Numbered from the stretch's first letter, positions 1-7,196 are shown. The stretch is DNA of 9,309 nucleotides from Chromatiaceae bacterium (GCA_012962365.1 DTXR01000130.1:1-9309), one strand, 5' to 3'. The notes: generated by a model not told the origin, from the sequence alone. Numbers and translations: made by a program.

Positions 1-91
1 CACTCTTCTTCACCGCCTAGGCTCAGGGTGCCATCAGTTCCTCACACCCTCTATAGCTTCTATCACGCGACACTATTATTATGGTTGTGTT

Positions 92-382
92 GTGCTGGAC
101 GCTATAATGGGCCGATGGTGGCGAAATGTGCCGAGACTTAGCATCGTAATACCAACGTATAATGAGCGAGAAAACCTACCAATACTGCTTGAGAAGCTCG
201 AGAAAACCCTTCACAACATCGATTTTGAAACAATTGTTGTCGACGACGATAGCCCCGACAGAACATGGGAGCTAGCTAGAGAACTTGCTAGGACAAAGTA
301 TCCTTGGCTTAGAGTTATAAGACGTGTTGGCGAACGTGGACTTGCATCAGCAGTCATCAGAGGATTTTCAGAGGTTCCTTAG
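92..382 (+). pseudogene. Truncated family 2 glycosyltransferase, archaeal dolichyl-phosphate mannose synthase type
   Basis: This is the N-terminal part of a GT2 glycosyltransferase that would move a sugar from a nucleotide-sugar to a polyprenyl phosphate at the membrane. Visible motifs are the opening beta strand with IVIPTYNERENL, the nucleotide-binding VVDDDSPD, and ERGLASAVIRGF, which is typical of archaeal DPM1-like enzymes. The metal-binding DxD that should follow about 10 residues later is absent, because the frame runs into a stop right after GFSEVP. The protein is therefore cut at about one third of its normal length. The frame is open from base 2. The first candidate start is GTG at 92, but GTG at 128 is likelier: it follows GGTGG by 6 bases and begins directly before the first strand. 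Six of ten arginine codons after 128 are AGA and one is AGG, unlike the genes that follow, so a different source organism (archaeal) is inferred. Confidence 0.75.
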
Positions 383-392
383 TGCTTCCTTT
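371..392. other. Probable chimeric junction, archaeal-like to gammaproteobacterial sequence
   Basis: The glycosyltransferase homology stops near base 372 and its frame meets a stop at 380-382. The following bases have no relation to that family, and the next gene with bacterial features begins at 484. The exact breakpoint cannot be fixed by eye. No inverted repeat, target-site duplication or integrase-like gene is seen that would explain an insertion. Confidence 0.6.
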
Positions 393-470
393 ACCATTTC
401 CATGGCTTCAACAAGGCGATGACCAATGCTACCAGCGCTAAAATAATGAATAATTCTATAAACACTTTCT

Positions 471-475
471 TGAGG
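471..475 (+). promoter_or_regulatory. Ribosome binding site for the 484-882 gene
   Basis: TGAGG lies 8 bases before the ATG at 484. An in-frame stop at 451 rules out a longer protein, so this site fixes the start. Confidence 0.6.
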
Positions 476-483
476 TTCTCATA

Positions 484-882
484 ATGGATCTGACCAGTAT
501 AGAGCTGCCAGGCTCCAGAATTACGGATATCAAACTTGATGGCGACGACGTGCGCGTTCGCTTCGAGCCGGCTTATCTGATCAAGACCATGACAGGTTCG
601 GAAGAGCGTACCAAGTGGCGGCAGAATATTGAACTGGTTTTCGAAAATGCCGAATTGCTGGAAGGTGGTACGCTTGATCTGCCGGCTACCTGCAGTGGCG
701 GTGATGTTGGTGAGAACATCTATACCTACCGGGACATGATCCCCGTCCCACTGGAAAGCCGTGGCCAGGCGCATTGTGATCTTGGTGTAGAAGGGGGCGC
801 GGTGCGTATCCGGGTCCAGGCCGAAGGGGTCAGGCTTGCTCGTGAAGATATTCCGAGGTACATCGAACATCTGCGGAGTTGA
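484..882 (+). CDS. Conserved-looking hypothetical protein, 132 aa
   Basis: I do not recognise the family. The product is a soluble, acidic protein without a signal peptide or membrane segment. Its sequence alternates short strand-like stretches (for example SRITDIKLDGDDVRVRFEPAYL at about residues 11-32) with polar turns and ends in a charged helix, so a small beta-rich fold is inferred. Two cysteines (about residues 70 and 98) do not form a recognisable metal motif. The ATG is preceded by a good Shine-Dalgarno sequence, and codon use matches the core bacterial genes, which supports this strand over the long antisense frame opposite it. It is convergent with the HDOD gene downstream, with 53 bases between the stops and no clear terminator. 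Its upstream neighbour is lost to the junction at about 380, so its operon context is unknown. Confidence 0.7.
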   Translation: MDLTSIELPGSRITDIKLDGDDVRVRFEPAYLIKTMTGSEERTKWRQNIELVFENAELLEGGTLDLPATCSGGDVGENIYTYRDMIPVPLESRGQAHCDLGVEGGAVRIRVQAEGVRLAREDIPRYIEHLRS

Positions 883-935
883 TGTGCCTTCTGAGCGCAC
901 GGATTCAGGGTGCATTAAATCCGGCTGGCGATGGG

Positions 936-2195
936 TTACTCGATGTCGAGCTGCTGTTTCGTCTCCTTGAGATAATCGTCGGCGAAGGCGCGCAGATCTG
1001 TTGCCAGGATACTATTTGGCGTATCCAGGCGAAGCTTCCGCAGTGCCGGTATCTGGGGCAGCGGCGGTGGCGGGTTGCTCTTGTCTTTGCGGCTGATCTG
1101 TACGCAGGCGCGGGCTGCGATGACGATATCGACCAGGCTGGGCTTGTCGTTGCCATGGTCATACAGCCATTCCGTGGAATCACAGATGTGCTGGGCCAGG
1201 GAATGAAAGATGTTCCAGTGCGACAGCACCATGCGTCCGGTTTCCTTGCTGAACATCAGCGTGCAGTCTTGCAGTTCCTGCGGAGAAATTTCGCGGTAGA
1301 AGTTGTAGGCGTAGCTGATGATGGTAATTTCGCCTGTGTTGTGCAGCAGGCCCGCCAGTTCGGCTTCACCAGGATCTTCCAGGCCGAGGTCTACCGCCAG
1401 GCGCCTGGCTACAGCGGCCACGCAGATACTGCGCTCCCAGGCATGAGCGAAAGCTTCCTGCAGGTTCAGGGCACGGGGATCACGCGATTCCCTGAACAAA
1501 TTCATGAAGGCCAGTCTGCGCGTCGTTTTCAGGCCAATTTGGTTGATGGCCGAGATGATGCTGGGCACGGCACCACCGGGACGGTGCTGGATTTGTGCCG
1601 CCTTCAGCAGTTTGAGCGACAGTACGGGGTCGAGCATGGCCCACTTGCCGATCGAAACTGCTTTACTAGATGGTTCCATGATCCGGCGGCTGACGCTCAG
1701 GGAAATGGGATGCCAGGACAGAATCGTCAGCTTGTGCTTTTGCAGGTCTTCGTAGATATGCGCGACCATCTGTGCCGAAAAGTCGGCATTCTCTTCGCTG
1801 GTTTCCTCGACCAGATAGTGGGAAGAAAGCATTTCCGAGGAATCGTCGAGATCCGTCAGTTCATCCAGCAGCGAGTTGCTGATCTTGATGTACTGCACCG
1901 GCGTGAGGGCGGAAACACGATACCGACTGGGGCGCAGGCGTGATAGCGGAGAGCTGGCAGCGGCATCCGTATGCTTGATGACGCGCTGACGCCCGTCAGC
2001 CGCTTCCATCAGTACATTGCCCTTGACCAGGAAAAGGCTGTAGGGTTCTTCGTCACCCAGATCTATCAAAAGGGTGCGTTTTTTAACCTTCACCCAGTCT
2101 GCCTGATCTACGATTTCAAGCAGCTTGTCATAAGACAGATCCGAAAGCGGTGTGAAGCGTCGCAGTTCCTCTACGGATTTTTCAGAAGTGCTCAT
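936..2195 (-). CDS. HDOD domain protein with N-terminal cyclic-nucleotide-binding-like domain, 419 aa
   Basis: Probable cytoplasmic signalling protein. Residues about 10-110 resemble a cyclic-nucleotide-binding (CRP-type) beta roll (FLVKGNVLMEA, then a barrel end at VQYIKIS). The usual phosphate-binding cassette with a conserved Gly-Glu and Arg is not visible, so ordinary cAMP binding is doubtful. Residues about 155-345 form an HDOD domain. The signature at 282-290 reads GLLHNTGEI where HD phosphohydrolases have GLLHDIGK, so the metal-binding Asp is Asn and hydrolase activity is not expected, as in HDOD proteins generally. A proline run (375-380) leads to a C-terminal tail of unknown role. 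A start at ATG 2195 is chosen; GGAG lies 11 bases upstream, a weak and rather distant ribosome site. The gene is 74 bases downstream of the dihydroorotate dehydrogenase on the same strand, so co-transcription is possible. HDOD proteins often act in signalling or regulation; the partner here is unknown. Confidence 0.85.
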   Translation of the reverse strand: MSTSEKSVEELRRFTPLSDLSYDKLLEIVDQADWVKVKKRTLLIDLGDEEPYSLFLVKGNVLMEAADGRQRVIKHTDAAASSPLSRLRPSRYRVSALTPVQYIKISNSLLDELTDLDDSSEMLSSHYLVEETSEENADFSAQMVAHIYEDLQKHKLTILSWHPISLSVSRRIMEPSSKAVSIGKWAMLDPVLSLKLLKAAQIQHRPGGAVPSIISAINQIGLKTTRRLAFMNLFRESRDPRALNLQEAFAHAWERSICVAAVARRLAVDLGLEDPGEAELAGLLHNTGEITIISYAYNFYREISPQELQDCTLMFSKETGRMVLSHWNIFHSLAQHICDSTEWLYDHGNDKPSLVDIVIAARACVQISRKDKSNPPPPLPQIPALRKLRLDTPNSILATDLRAFADDYLKETKQQLDIE

Positions 2196-2262
2196 CTCGA
2201 CTGGTTCTCCATCCCTTCATTATAGGCAGTTTTCAGCGATAGAGGAGAGTCCGGGAAGCAAT

Positions 2263-2284
2263 AAATGCGTCAACAGCCGCATTT
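2263..2284 (-). terminator. Inverted repeat spanning the dihydroorotate dehydrogenase stop codon
   Basis: AAATGCG (2263-2269) pairs with CGCATTT (2278-2284) around an 8-base loop that contains the stop codon. On the minus strand the second arm runs into TTTATTG. The stem is only 7 bp and partly AT, so this is at best a weak or attenuating terminator before the HDOD gene. Confidence 0.25.
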
Positions 2285-3229
2285 CGATGGCGTGGCTTCG
2301 TTAAGCAGCAGGCTGCCGGTAATCTGCCCCACTTCCGCCAGTTGCTGGCGTTCGATGTATTCCAGGATGCCGGTGTTGATTTTTTTGCAGGCCAGGGGGT
2401 CGTAAAATAGGGCTGTGCCTACGCCCACCGCGCTGGCTCCGGCAATGAGGAATTCCAGGGCATCTTCTGCCGTGGTGATGCCTCCCTGGCCGATGATGGG
2501 AATGCCATGCTCTTTGGCCACTTGGTAGACCTGATGTACCTTGAGCAATGCCACCGGCTTGATCGCCGGGCCGGAAAGCCCGCCTTGGTTGTTGCCAATG
2601 ACCGGTGAGCGGCTTTCGATATCGATGGCCATGCCCATGAGGGTGTTGATTACCGCCAGGCCATCGGTGCCGGCCTCGATACAGCGTTTGGCATTGTGAG
2701 CAATATCTGTCTGATTGGGCGATAGTTTGGTAATCAGTGGCTTGTTCGTTACCTTGCGACAGGCTTCCACTACCCGGGCAGACATGTCGGGGTCGTTGCC
2801 GAAGGCCACGCCGCCCTCCTTCACATTGGGGCAGGAGATATTGATCTCGATGGCATCGATGGGTGAGTCGTCGAACTTGCGGGTGACTTCCTCGTATTCC
2901 TCCAGGGTAGAACCGGAGACATTGGCGATGAAGCGGGTTTCCTCGAAATCCAGCTTGGGCAGAATGCCGGAAATGACCTGATCGACACCGGGGTTCTGCA
3001 GGCCGATGGCATTGAGCATGCCACCGGGAGTTTCATATACCCTGTGTGGTGCGTTGCCAGGGCGGGCTCCGCCCGTTGTGCCTTTGAGGCAGATGGCTCC
3101 GGCATCCTGATTGGAGAATCCTTCCACACGGGTGTATTCTTCGCCAAACCCGACACAGCCGGAAAGCAGCACCAGCGGTGTGTGAAATTTCAGTCCACAA
3201 TAATCCACGGCAAGCCGGGGGTCGTGCAT
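2270..3229 (-). CDS. pyrD: Dihydroorotate dehydrogenase, class 1B type, 319 aa
   Basis: FMN enzyme that oxidises dihydroorotate to orotate in de novo pyrimidine synthesis. Landmarks are LKGTT (48-52), the substrate loop NAIGLQNPG (73-81), NISCPNV (130-136) with Cys133 as the expected catalytic base (Cys marks class 1; class 2 uses Ser), a core Lys in TKLSPN (167-172), GGLSGPAIKP (216-225), and the FMN-phosphate loops GQGGI (247-251) and GASAVGVGTAL (264-274). The length is close to the roughly 305 aa usual for class 1 and there is no N-terminal membrane helix, so this is not the quinone-linked class 2 enzyme common in gammaproteobacteria. Class 1B enzymes normally pair with the FAD/[2Fe-2S] subunit PyrK, which is not in this window. 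The frame is open upstream to 3814, but that stretch is antisense to trmL. ATG at 3229 has GGAG 8 bases upstream and starts the family homology. The tail ends in CGC, of unknown meaning. A related dihydropyrimidine dehydrogenase-like enzyme is a less likely alternative. Confidence 0.85.
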   Translation of the reverse strand: MHDPRLAVDYCGLKFHTPLVLLSGCVGFGEEYTRVEGFSNQDAGAICLKGTTGGARPGNAPHRVYETPGGMLNAIGLQNPGVDQVISGILPKLDFEETRFIANVSGSTLEEYEEVTRKFDDSPIDAIEINISCPNVKEGGVAFGNDPDMSARVVEACRKVTNKPLITKLSPNQTDIAHNAKRCIEAGTDGLAVINTLMGMAIDIESRSPVIGNNQGGLSGPAIKPVALLKVHQVYQVAKEHGIPIIGQGGITTAEDALEFLIAGASAVGVGTALFYDPLACKKINTGILEYIERQQLAEVGQITGSLLLNEATPSKCGC

Positions 3230-3240
3230 AGTCAGGCTCC

Positions 3241-3247
3241 AGGGAGG
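3241..3247 (+). promoter_or_regulatory. Ribosome binding site that sets the trmL GTG start
   Basis: AGGGAGG ends 6 bases before GTG 3254. It decides the start within a frame that is open further upstream, and it lies in the 24-bp gap between the divergent starts of trmL and the dihydroorotate dehydrogenase gene. Confidence 0.75.
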
Positions 3248-3253
3248 CAGAAA

Positions 3254-3721
3254 GTGTTCAATCTTGTATTGTATCAGCCAGAGATACCACCAAACACAGG
3301 AAATATCATCCGTCTGTGCGCGAACACCGGTTGCAGATTGCATTTGATAGAGCCGTTGGGGTTTGATCTGGGGCATTCCCGTCTGAAGCGCGCCGGTCTG
3401 GATTACCACGAATTCGTTGGCGTGGAATTGCATGGCTCTTATGAGGATATGCTGCAAAGCCTGGATTGCCCCCGGGTGATGGCTTTCAGTACCAAGGGAA
3501 AAGCCGCACACGCCAGTGCCGCCTACGAGCCGGACGATGTGCTGCTGTTCGGCCCGGAAACCCGGGGGCTGCCAAAAGAGATACTGGACAGCCTGCCTGC
3601 AGAACAATGTCTGCGGGTTCCCATGCTGCCGGATCAGCGCAGTCTGAATCTGTCCAATGCGGCCTCGGTGGTGGTTTATGAAGCCTGGCGGCAATGGGGT
3701 TTTGCTGGAGCCGCGCTGTAG
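3254..3721 (+). CDS. trmL: tRNA (cytidine/uridine-34-2'-O)-methyltransferase, 155 aa
   Basis: SPOUT-family enzyme that 2'-O-methylates the wobble nucleotide (position 34) of leucine tRNAs using S-adenosylmethionine, and acts as a dimer in the cytoplasm. Diagnostic stretches are the N-terminal LYQPEIPPNTGNIIRLC (about 6-22), EPLGFDL (33-39), the cofactor-site loop LLFGPETRGLP (97-107), and the knot region RSLNLSNAASVVVYEA (129-144). The length matches E. coli TrmL (157 aa) and the protein lacks the RNA-binding extensions of larger SpoU enzymes. Translation begins at GTG 3254, directed by the AGGGAGG site, rather than at upstream in-frame codons that overlap the divergent dihydroorotate dehydrogenase gene. 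The first residues (VFNLVLYQPE) match the usual family N-terminus. The gene ends 10 bases before the stop of the convergent GGDEF/EAL gene. Confidence 0.93.
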   Translation: MFNLVLYQPEIPPNTGNIIRLCANTGCRLHLIEPLGFDLGHSRLKRAGLDYHEFVGVELHGSYEDMLQSLDCPRVMAFSTKGKAAHASAAYEPDDVLLFGPETRGLPKEILDSLPAEQCLRVPMLPDQRSLNLSNAASVVVYEAWRQWGFAGAAL

Positions 3722-3733
3722 TGTTTGCGGCTC
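3708..3733. terminator. GC-rich inverted repeat between convergent trmL and GGDEF/EAL genes
   Basis: GAGCCGC (3708-3714) and GCGGCTC (3727-3733) form a perfect 7-bp stem around a 12-base loop. The repeat covers the trmL stop and the first bases of the opposite gene's stop. Neither strand has a clear U-tract after the stem, so it could be a bidirectional transcript end or a mRNA-stabilising hairpin rather than a textbook intrinsic terminator. Confidence 0.4.
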
Positions 3734-6700
3734 AGGTATTGTTCCGGGTGAGGGATGTATTCCAGTTTGCCGCGTCCATCGGCCTGCCGAAAAAATAGCC
3801 CTGAGCCTGTTCACAGCCGGTTTCGTTCAGGAAAGCGACTTGTTCCCCTGTTTCCACACCTTCGGCGATGACCGACAGCCCCAGTCGGCCACCCATGGCG
3901 ATGACCGCATCGGCAATAGCCATGTCATTGGAATCATAGGGAATGTCGCTTATGAAAGAGCGGTCGATCTTTATCTTGTGAATGGGCAGCTTTTTCAGAT
4001 AACTCAGGGAAGAATAGCCAGTGCCAAAATCGTCGATGGCCAGGGTGACGCCTAATTCCCGCAGTTCCTGCAACTGCTCCACCGCAGCATCGGCCTGTTG
4101 CATGATAAAGCCCTCGGTTACCTCAAGTTCCAGTCGAGAAGCATCCAGGCCGCTCTCGTCGAGCGCCTTTCGTACTTGAGACACCACACGGCCACGCTGA
4201 ATCTGCGGGCCGGCGACATTTACGGCCACCCGGCCGAAATCCAGTCCGGCCTCGATCCACTCACGGGCTTGCAGGCAGGCATGTTTCAGCACCCATTCGC
4301 CAATCGCAATGATCAGGCCGGATTCTTCCGCAATGGGAATGAAGCGTGAAGGTGGAATCAGGCCCAATTCCGGATGGTGCCAGCGTAGCAGTGCTTCGGC
4401 GCCGATGATCTCGTTGGTTCGCAGATTCACTTGTGGCTGATAGACCAGATAGAGTTCTTCCCGCTCCATAGCCCGGCGAAGACTGTTTTCCAACAAAACC
4501 TGTTCGTAGGCATTCTGCGTGAGCTCTTCCTTGTAGAACTGGTAAGTATCACGTCCTTCATCCTTTGCACGATACATGGCCGCGTCGGCATTGCGCAAAA
4601 GAATTGCCGGCTCATTGCCGTCACGCGGATAGATGCTGATGCCCAGGCTGGCGGTGACGCAAACCTCCTGTGCTTCGAGAATAAAGGGCGAAGTGAAAAT
4701 GGCCATCAGTTTCCTTGCTATCGCAATCACATCTTCTACTTTATCCATGCCTTCGAGCAGCAACACAAATTCATCGCCGCCGATACGCGCTACTGTATCG
4801 TCCTGGCGAACCATGGCGACGAGTCTCTCTGCCACCAGGCGCAACAGTTCGTCGCCCGCCGGATGCCCGAGACTGTCGTTGATGTGTTTGAACCGATCCA
4901 GATCCAGAAACAGCAGTGCCAAAATGGTTTGGTGCCTGTCGGCATGACGGATAGCCTGCTCCAGGCGCTCGTTCAACAGGAGCCGGTTGGGCAGTCCTGT
5001 GAGCGCATCGTGATGGGCGAGGAAATTGAGCTGCTCTTGGGAACGCTTTATCTGGCTGATATCAGAGTACAGGCCGACATAATGCGTAAGGCTGCCACTA
5101 TCATCGGCCACACTGCTGATGGTGAGCCATTCGGGAAGGATTTCGCCATTCTTGCGCCGGTTCCAGATCTCTCCGCGCCAGCGACCCACTGTATTCAGTG
5201 CGTGCCACATATCGCGGAAGAAGCTTTCGTCGTGTTTTTCCGACTGCCACATACGGGGATTCTGTCCCAATACTTCTTCCCGTGCATACCCCATGATCTC
5301 GGTAAAAGCACGGTTCACTTCGATGATGGTGCCGGATGCATCTGTGATCACGACAGCTTCGTCCGTGTTTTCGAACACACTGGCTCCCAGGCGCAGGCGT
5401 TCGTTGATCTGGCGGGAGTGACTCAGGTCCCTCAGGCTCATGAGCATGCCAGTTACAGCCCCCGTATCATCCCGCAGGATGTTGAGCGTTGCTTCGATAG
5501 GAAAGGGGGCAGGGTTGCTCGGGTGGTCGCTTTCCAGGACGATTACCGCGCCCTGGCGGTTTTCCTGGGCCTGGCACACCGGGCAGGGTTTTTCCTCACC
5601 TTCAGGGTGGATCAGGTCCACGATATGCCGCCCCACAGCAAGTGCTGGCGTGGTGCCGATGAATTCATAGAAAGCCTTGTTGGCGCGCACCAGATGCCGT
5701 TGGGGATCCAGCAGATAAATGGCGCTGTCGAACTGATCCATCGCCATGGTCCACTCTGCTGCACTCTTTTTGCGTCGGCTGATGTCCCGGTCGATGCCGC
5801 GGTATCCGGCCAGATGGCCCTGGGCGTCGAAAAAGGGCAGGCCACTGGTTTCCAGCACGACCTGATGGCCGTCTCTATGCAGGTTGATGTTTTCCAGGCT
5901 TTCGATGGGAGCCTGGCTTTGTCGGATTTCCGTGAATGCTGGCAGTATTCGATCTGCCTCGTCCGGCGGCATGAAATCGAAAGGCGTTTTACCAATAATT
6001 TCCCCGGGGGCATAACCCAGCAGCTCGGAGGAACGTGGGCTGACATAGGTATAAACCCCTTGGGCATCAGTTTCCCAGAACCAGTCGTGACTGGTTTCGA
6101 TGAGATTCCTGAACTTGTCTTCACTGGATTTGGCGCGCAGCAGTAAACGCTTGTTTGCTTTGAGCAGCTCCTGCAGGGAACGGGTTTCTCTGGACAGCTG
6201 ACGAGTGAGTGGGCGCGCCAGCAACCAACTGAGAAAAACGCCAAACAGTGCCAGCAGCAACACAGCGGCGCCGGCGTAGGCCGCATACCTTAGGGCCGGC
6301 GCATAAATGGTGCTTGCGGGTTCCAGGTAGAGGAAAATCCACGGTGGGGTTCCAATTTCGTGATGAAAAACAACGATGGATCTGCCAGCGCTGTCCAAGG
6401 AATGGAGATGTCTCATGGTATTATGCGTGCCGCTGGAAAACTGAGATTCGACAAATGTGGCCAATGTGTCTTTGTCCACCAAGTTTCCAAAAGAAAGAAA
6501 ACAATGCACATGCCCTTCTTTCAAGGCCGCCAGGGTTGTCATTCCCCGGTTCGAGAGACGTTTGAAAAACTTCTCTATCGACTGCTGCAAATTATGCAGG
6601 TCAAACATGACCAGGTCGGTTCCGAGTCGCTCCCCCTCAGTAGAGACGATGGGAGCCTGGAGAACCAGCCGCAATCCCTTTGGAGTCTCGATCGGCAGGC

Positions 6701-7196
6701 GGGTTTGAATCTCTGCCGAAGTATTGTCCAGCCATATTTCCTTTGGGGGAATCGGATCCCCAACTTGCACGAGGACTTTTCCTTCGTTGTCCAAGCGTGT
6801 GATACCGGCCACTTCTTTGGCCTGGAGTAAGGCGTCTGCCAGTTTTTGTTGTGTGAATGTGCCCAATGCAGCTGCTGAAATGTTGCCCTGTATGTAGCGT
6901 TTGAGTTGCAGCCGTATGCCGGTGCGACTGGTGATCTGGGCTGCGATATCTTTGAAGCGCGCCAGATTGGATGTCAGTGCCAGAGTCTGTAGTTCCACGT
7001 TGTAGTACAGCGACTGTTCCAGTTGGCGGGCCTGGGTCTGGTAGAAGAAAGTGGCCACGACGCCACCCAGTATCAGGCCGGTCAGCGCCAGGCCCACGAT
7101 CAGGCGCAGGTGGAATTTGTGCATCAGCTTGTCTGCGCCCATGTCCTCCGGTTTGGGAAATGATTGATTGTCGGGGATCATGGCGTATGCAGGCAT
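3732..7196 (-). CDS. Membrane-anchored sensor with three PAS domains and GGDEF-EAL cyclic-di-GMP domains, 1154 aa
   Basis: Predicted inner-membrane enzyme that makes and/or degrades cyclic-di-GMP. Order: cytoplasmic leader (1-27); membrane helix about 31-52; periplasmic sensor about 55-300, possibly Cache-like; second helix about 303-326; charged linker helix 330-360; PAS about 361-475; PAS about 483-592; PAS about 601-715; GGDEF domain about 723-890; EAL domain about 900-1145. The GGDEF motif (806-810) is intact and is preceded by the inhibitory-site motif RQDD (797-800). The EAL domain keeps EALLRW (934-939), the Asn of NVAG (993), Glu in LEVTE (1024-1028), DDFGTG (1055-1060), KIDRSF (1076-1081) and AEGVE (1111-1115), so both halves look catalytically competent. 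The second PAS carries CPVC (538-541). ATG 7196 is chosen although only a weak AGG precedes it; ATG 7142 has GGAGG but only 2 bases away. The gene follows gpsA by 87 bases on the same strand. Confidence 0.93.
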   Translation of the reverse strand: MPAYAMIPDNQSFPKPEDMGADKLMHKFHLRLIVGLALTGLILGGVVATFFYQTQARQLEQSLYYNVELQTLALTSNLARFKDIAAQITSRTGIRLQLKRYIQGNISAAALGTFTQQKLADALLQAKEVAGITRLDNEGKVLVQVGDPIPPKEIWLDNTSAEIQTRLPIETPKGLRLVLQAPIVSTEGERLGTDLVMFDLHNLQQSIEKFFKRLSNRGMTTLAALKEGHVHCFLSFGNLVDKDTLATFVESQFSSGTHNTMRHLHSLDSAGRSIVVFHHEIGTPPWIFLYLEPASTIYAPALRYAAYAGAAVLLLALFGVFLSWLLARPLTRQLSRETRSLQELLKANKRLLLRAKSSEDKFRNLIETSHDWFWETDAQGVYTYVSPRSSELLGYAPGEIIGKTPFDFMPPDEADRILPAFTEIRQSQAPIESLENINLHRDGHQVVLETSGLPFFDAQGHLAGYRGIDRDISRRKKSAAEWTMAMDQFDSAIYLLDPQRHLVRANKAFYEFIGTTPALAVGRHIVDLIHPEGEEKPCPVCQAQENRQGAVIVLESDHPSNPAPFPIEATLNILRDDTGAVTGMLMSLRDLSHSRQINERLRLGASVFENTDEAVVITDASGTIIEVNRAFTEIMGYAREEVLGQNPRMWQSEKHDESFFRDMWHALNTVGRWRGEIWNRRKNGEILPEWLTISSVADDSGSLTHYVGLYSDISQIKRSQEQLNFLAHHDALTGLPNRLLLNERLEQAIRHADRHQTILALLFLDLDRFKHINDSLGHPAGDELLRLVAERLVAMVRQDDTVARIGGDEFVLLLEGMDKVEDVIAIARKLMAIFTSPFILEAQEVCVTASLGISIYPRDGNEPAILLRNADAAMYRAKDEGRDTYQFYKEELTQNAYEQVLLENSLRRAMEREELYLVYQPQVNLRTNEIIGAEALLRWHHPELGLIPPSRFIPIAEESGLIIAIGEWVLKHACLQAREWIEAGLDFGRVAVNVAGPQIQRGRVVSQVRKALDESGLDASRLELEVTEGFIMQQADAAVEQLQELRELGVTLAIDDFGTGYSSLSYLKKLPIHKIKIDRSFISDIPYDSNDMAIADAVIAMGGRLGLSVIAEGVETGEQVAFLNETGCEQAQGYFFGRPMDAANWNTSLTRNNT

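Noticed and set aside
1..91. Possible promoter or upstream gene remnant before the glycosyltransferase
   Set aside because: A TATA-like ATTATTA run at about 74-80 could be an archaeal promoter element, but it is a poor match, and the short edge stretch shows no recognisable product.
884..900. GTGC...GCAC inverted repeat between the convergent 484-882 and HDOD genes
   Set aside because: The stem is only 4 bp and no T-tract follows on either strand, so it cannot be supported as a terminator.
391..915. Minus-strand 174-codon frame antisense to the 484-882 gene
   Set aside because: Its body mirrors a gene with a good ribosome site and coding-like codon use on the plus strand, and it shows no domain. 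Only its hydrophobic tail is kept, as a low-interest observation.
879..1943. Plus-strand 354-codon open frame opposite the HDOD gene
   Set aside because: It is antisense to a well-supported HDOD protein, has no recognisable family and lacks a convincing start site.
3044..3253. Upstream extension of the trmL frame
   Set aside because: It is antisense to the dihydroorotate dehydrogenase gene. The family N-terminus begins exactly at GTG 3254, behind a strong ribosome site.
3230..3814. Upstream extension of the dihydroorotate dehydrogenase frame (195 extra codons)
   Set aside because: The extension is antisense to trmL and outside the family homology. ATG 3229 with GGAG upstream is the natural start.
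4431..6146. Plus-strand 571-codon open frame opposite the GGDEF/EAL gene
   Set aside because: It lies wholly antisense to a gene with intact conserved motifs, has Cys/His-rich low-plausibility composition and no recognisable domain. Such frames arise from codon bias on the coding strand.
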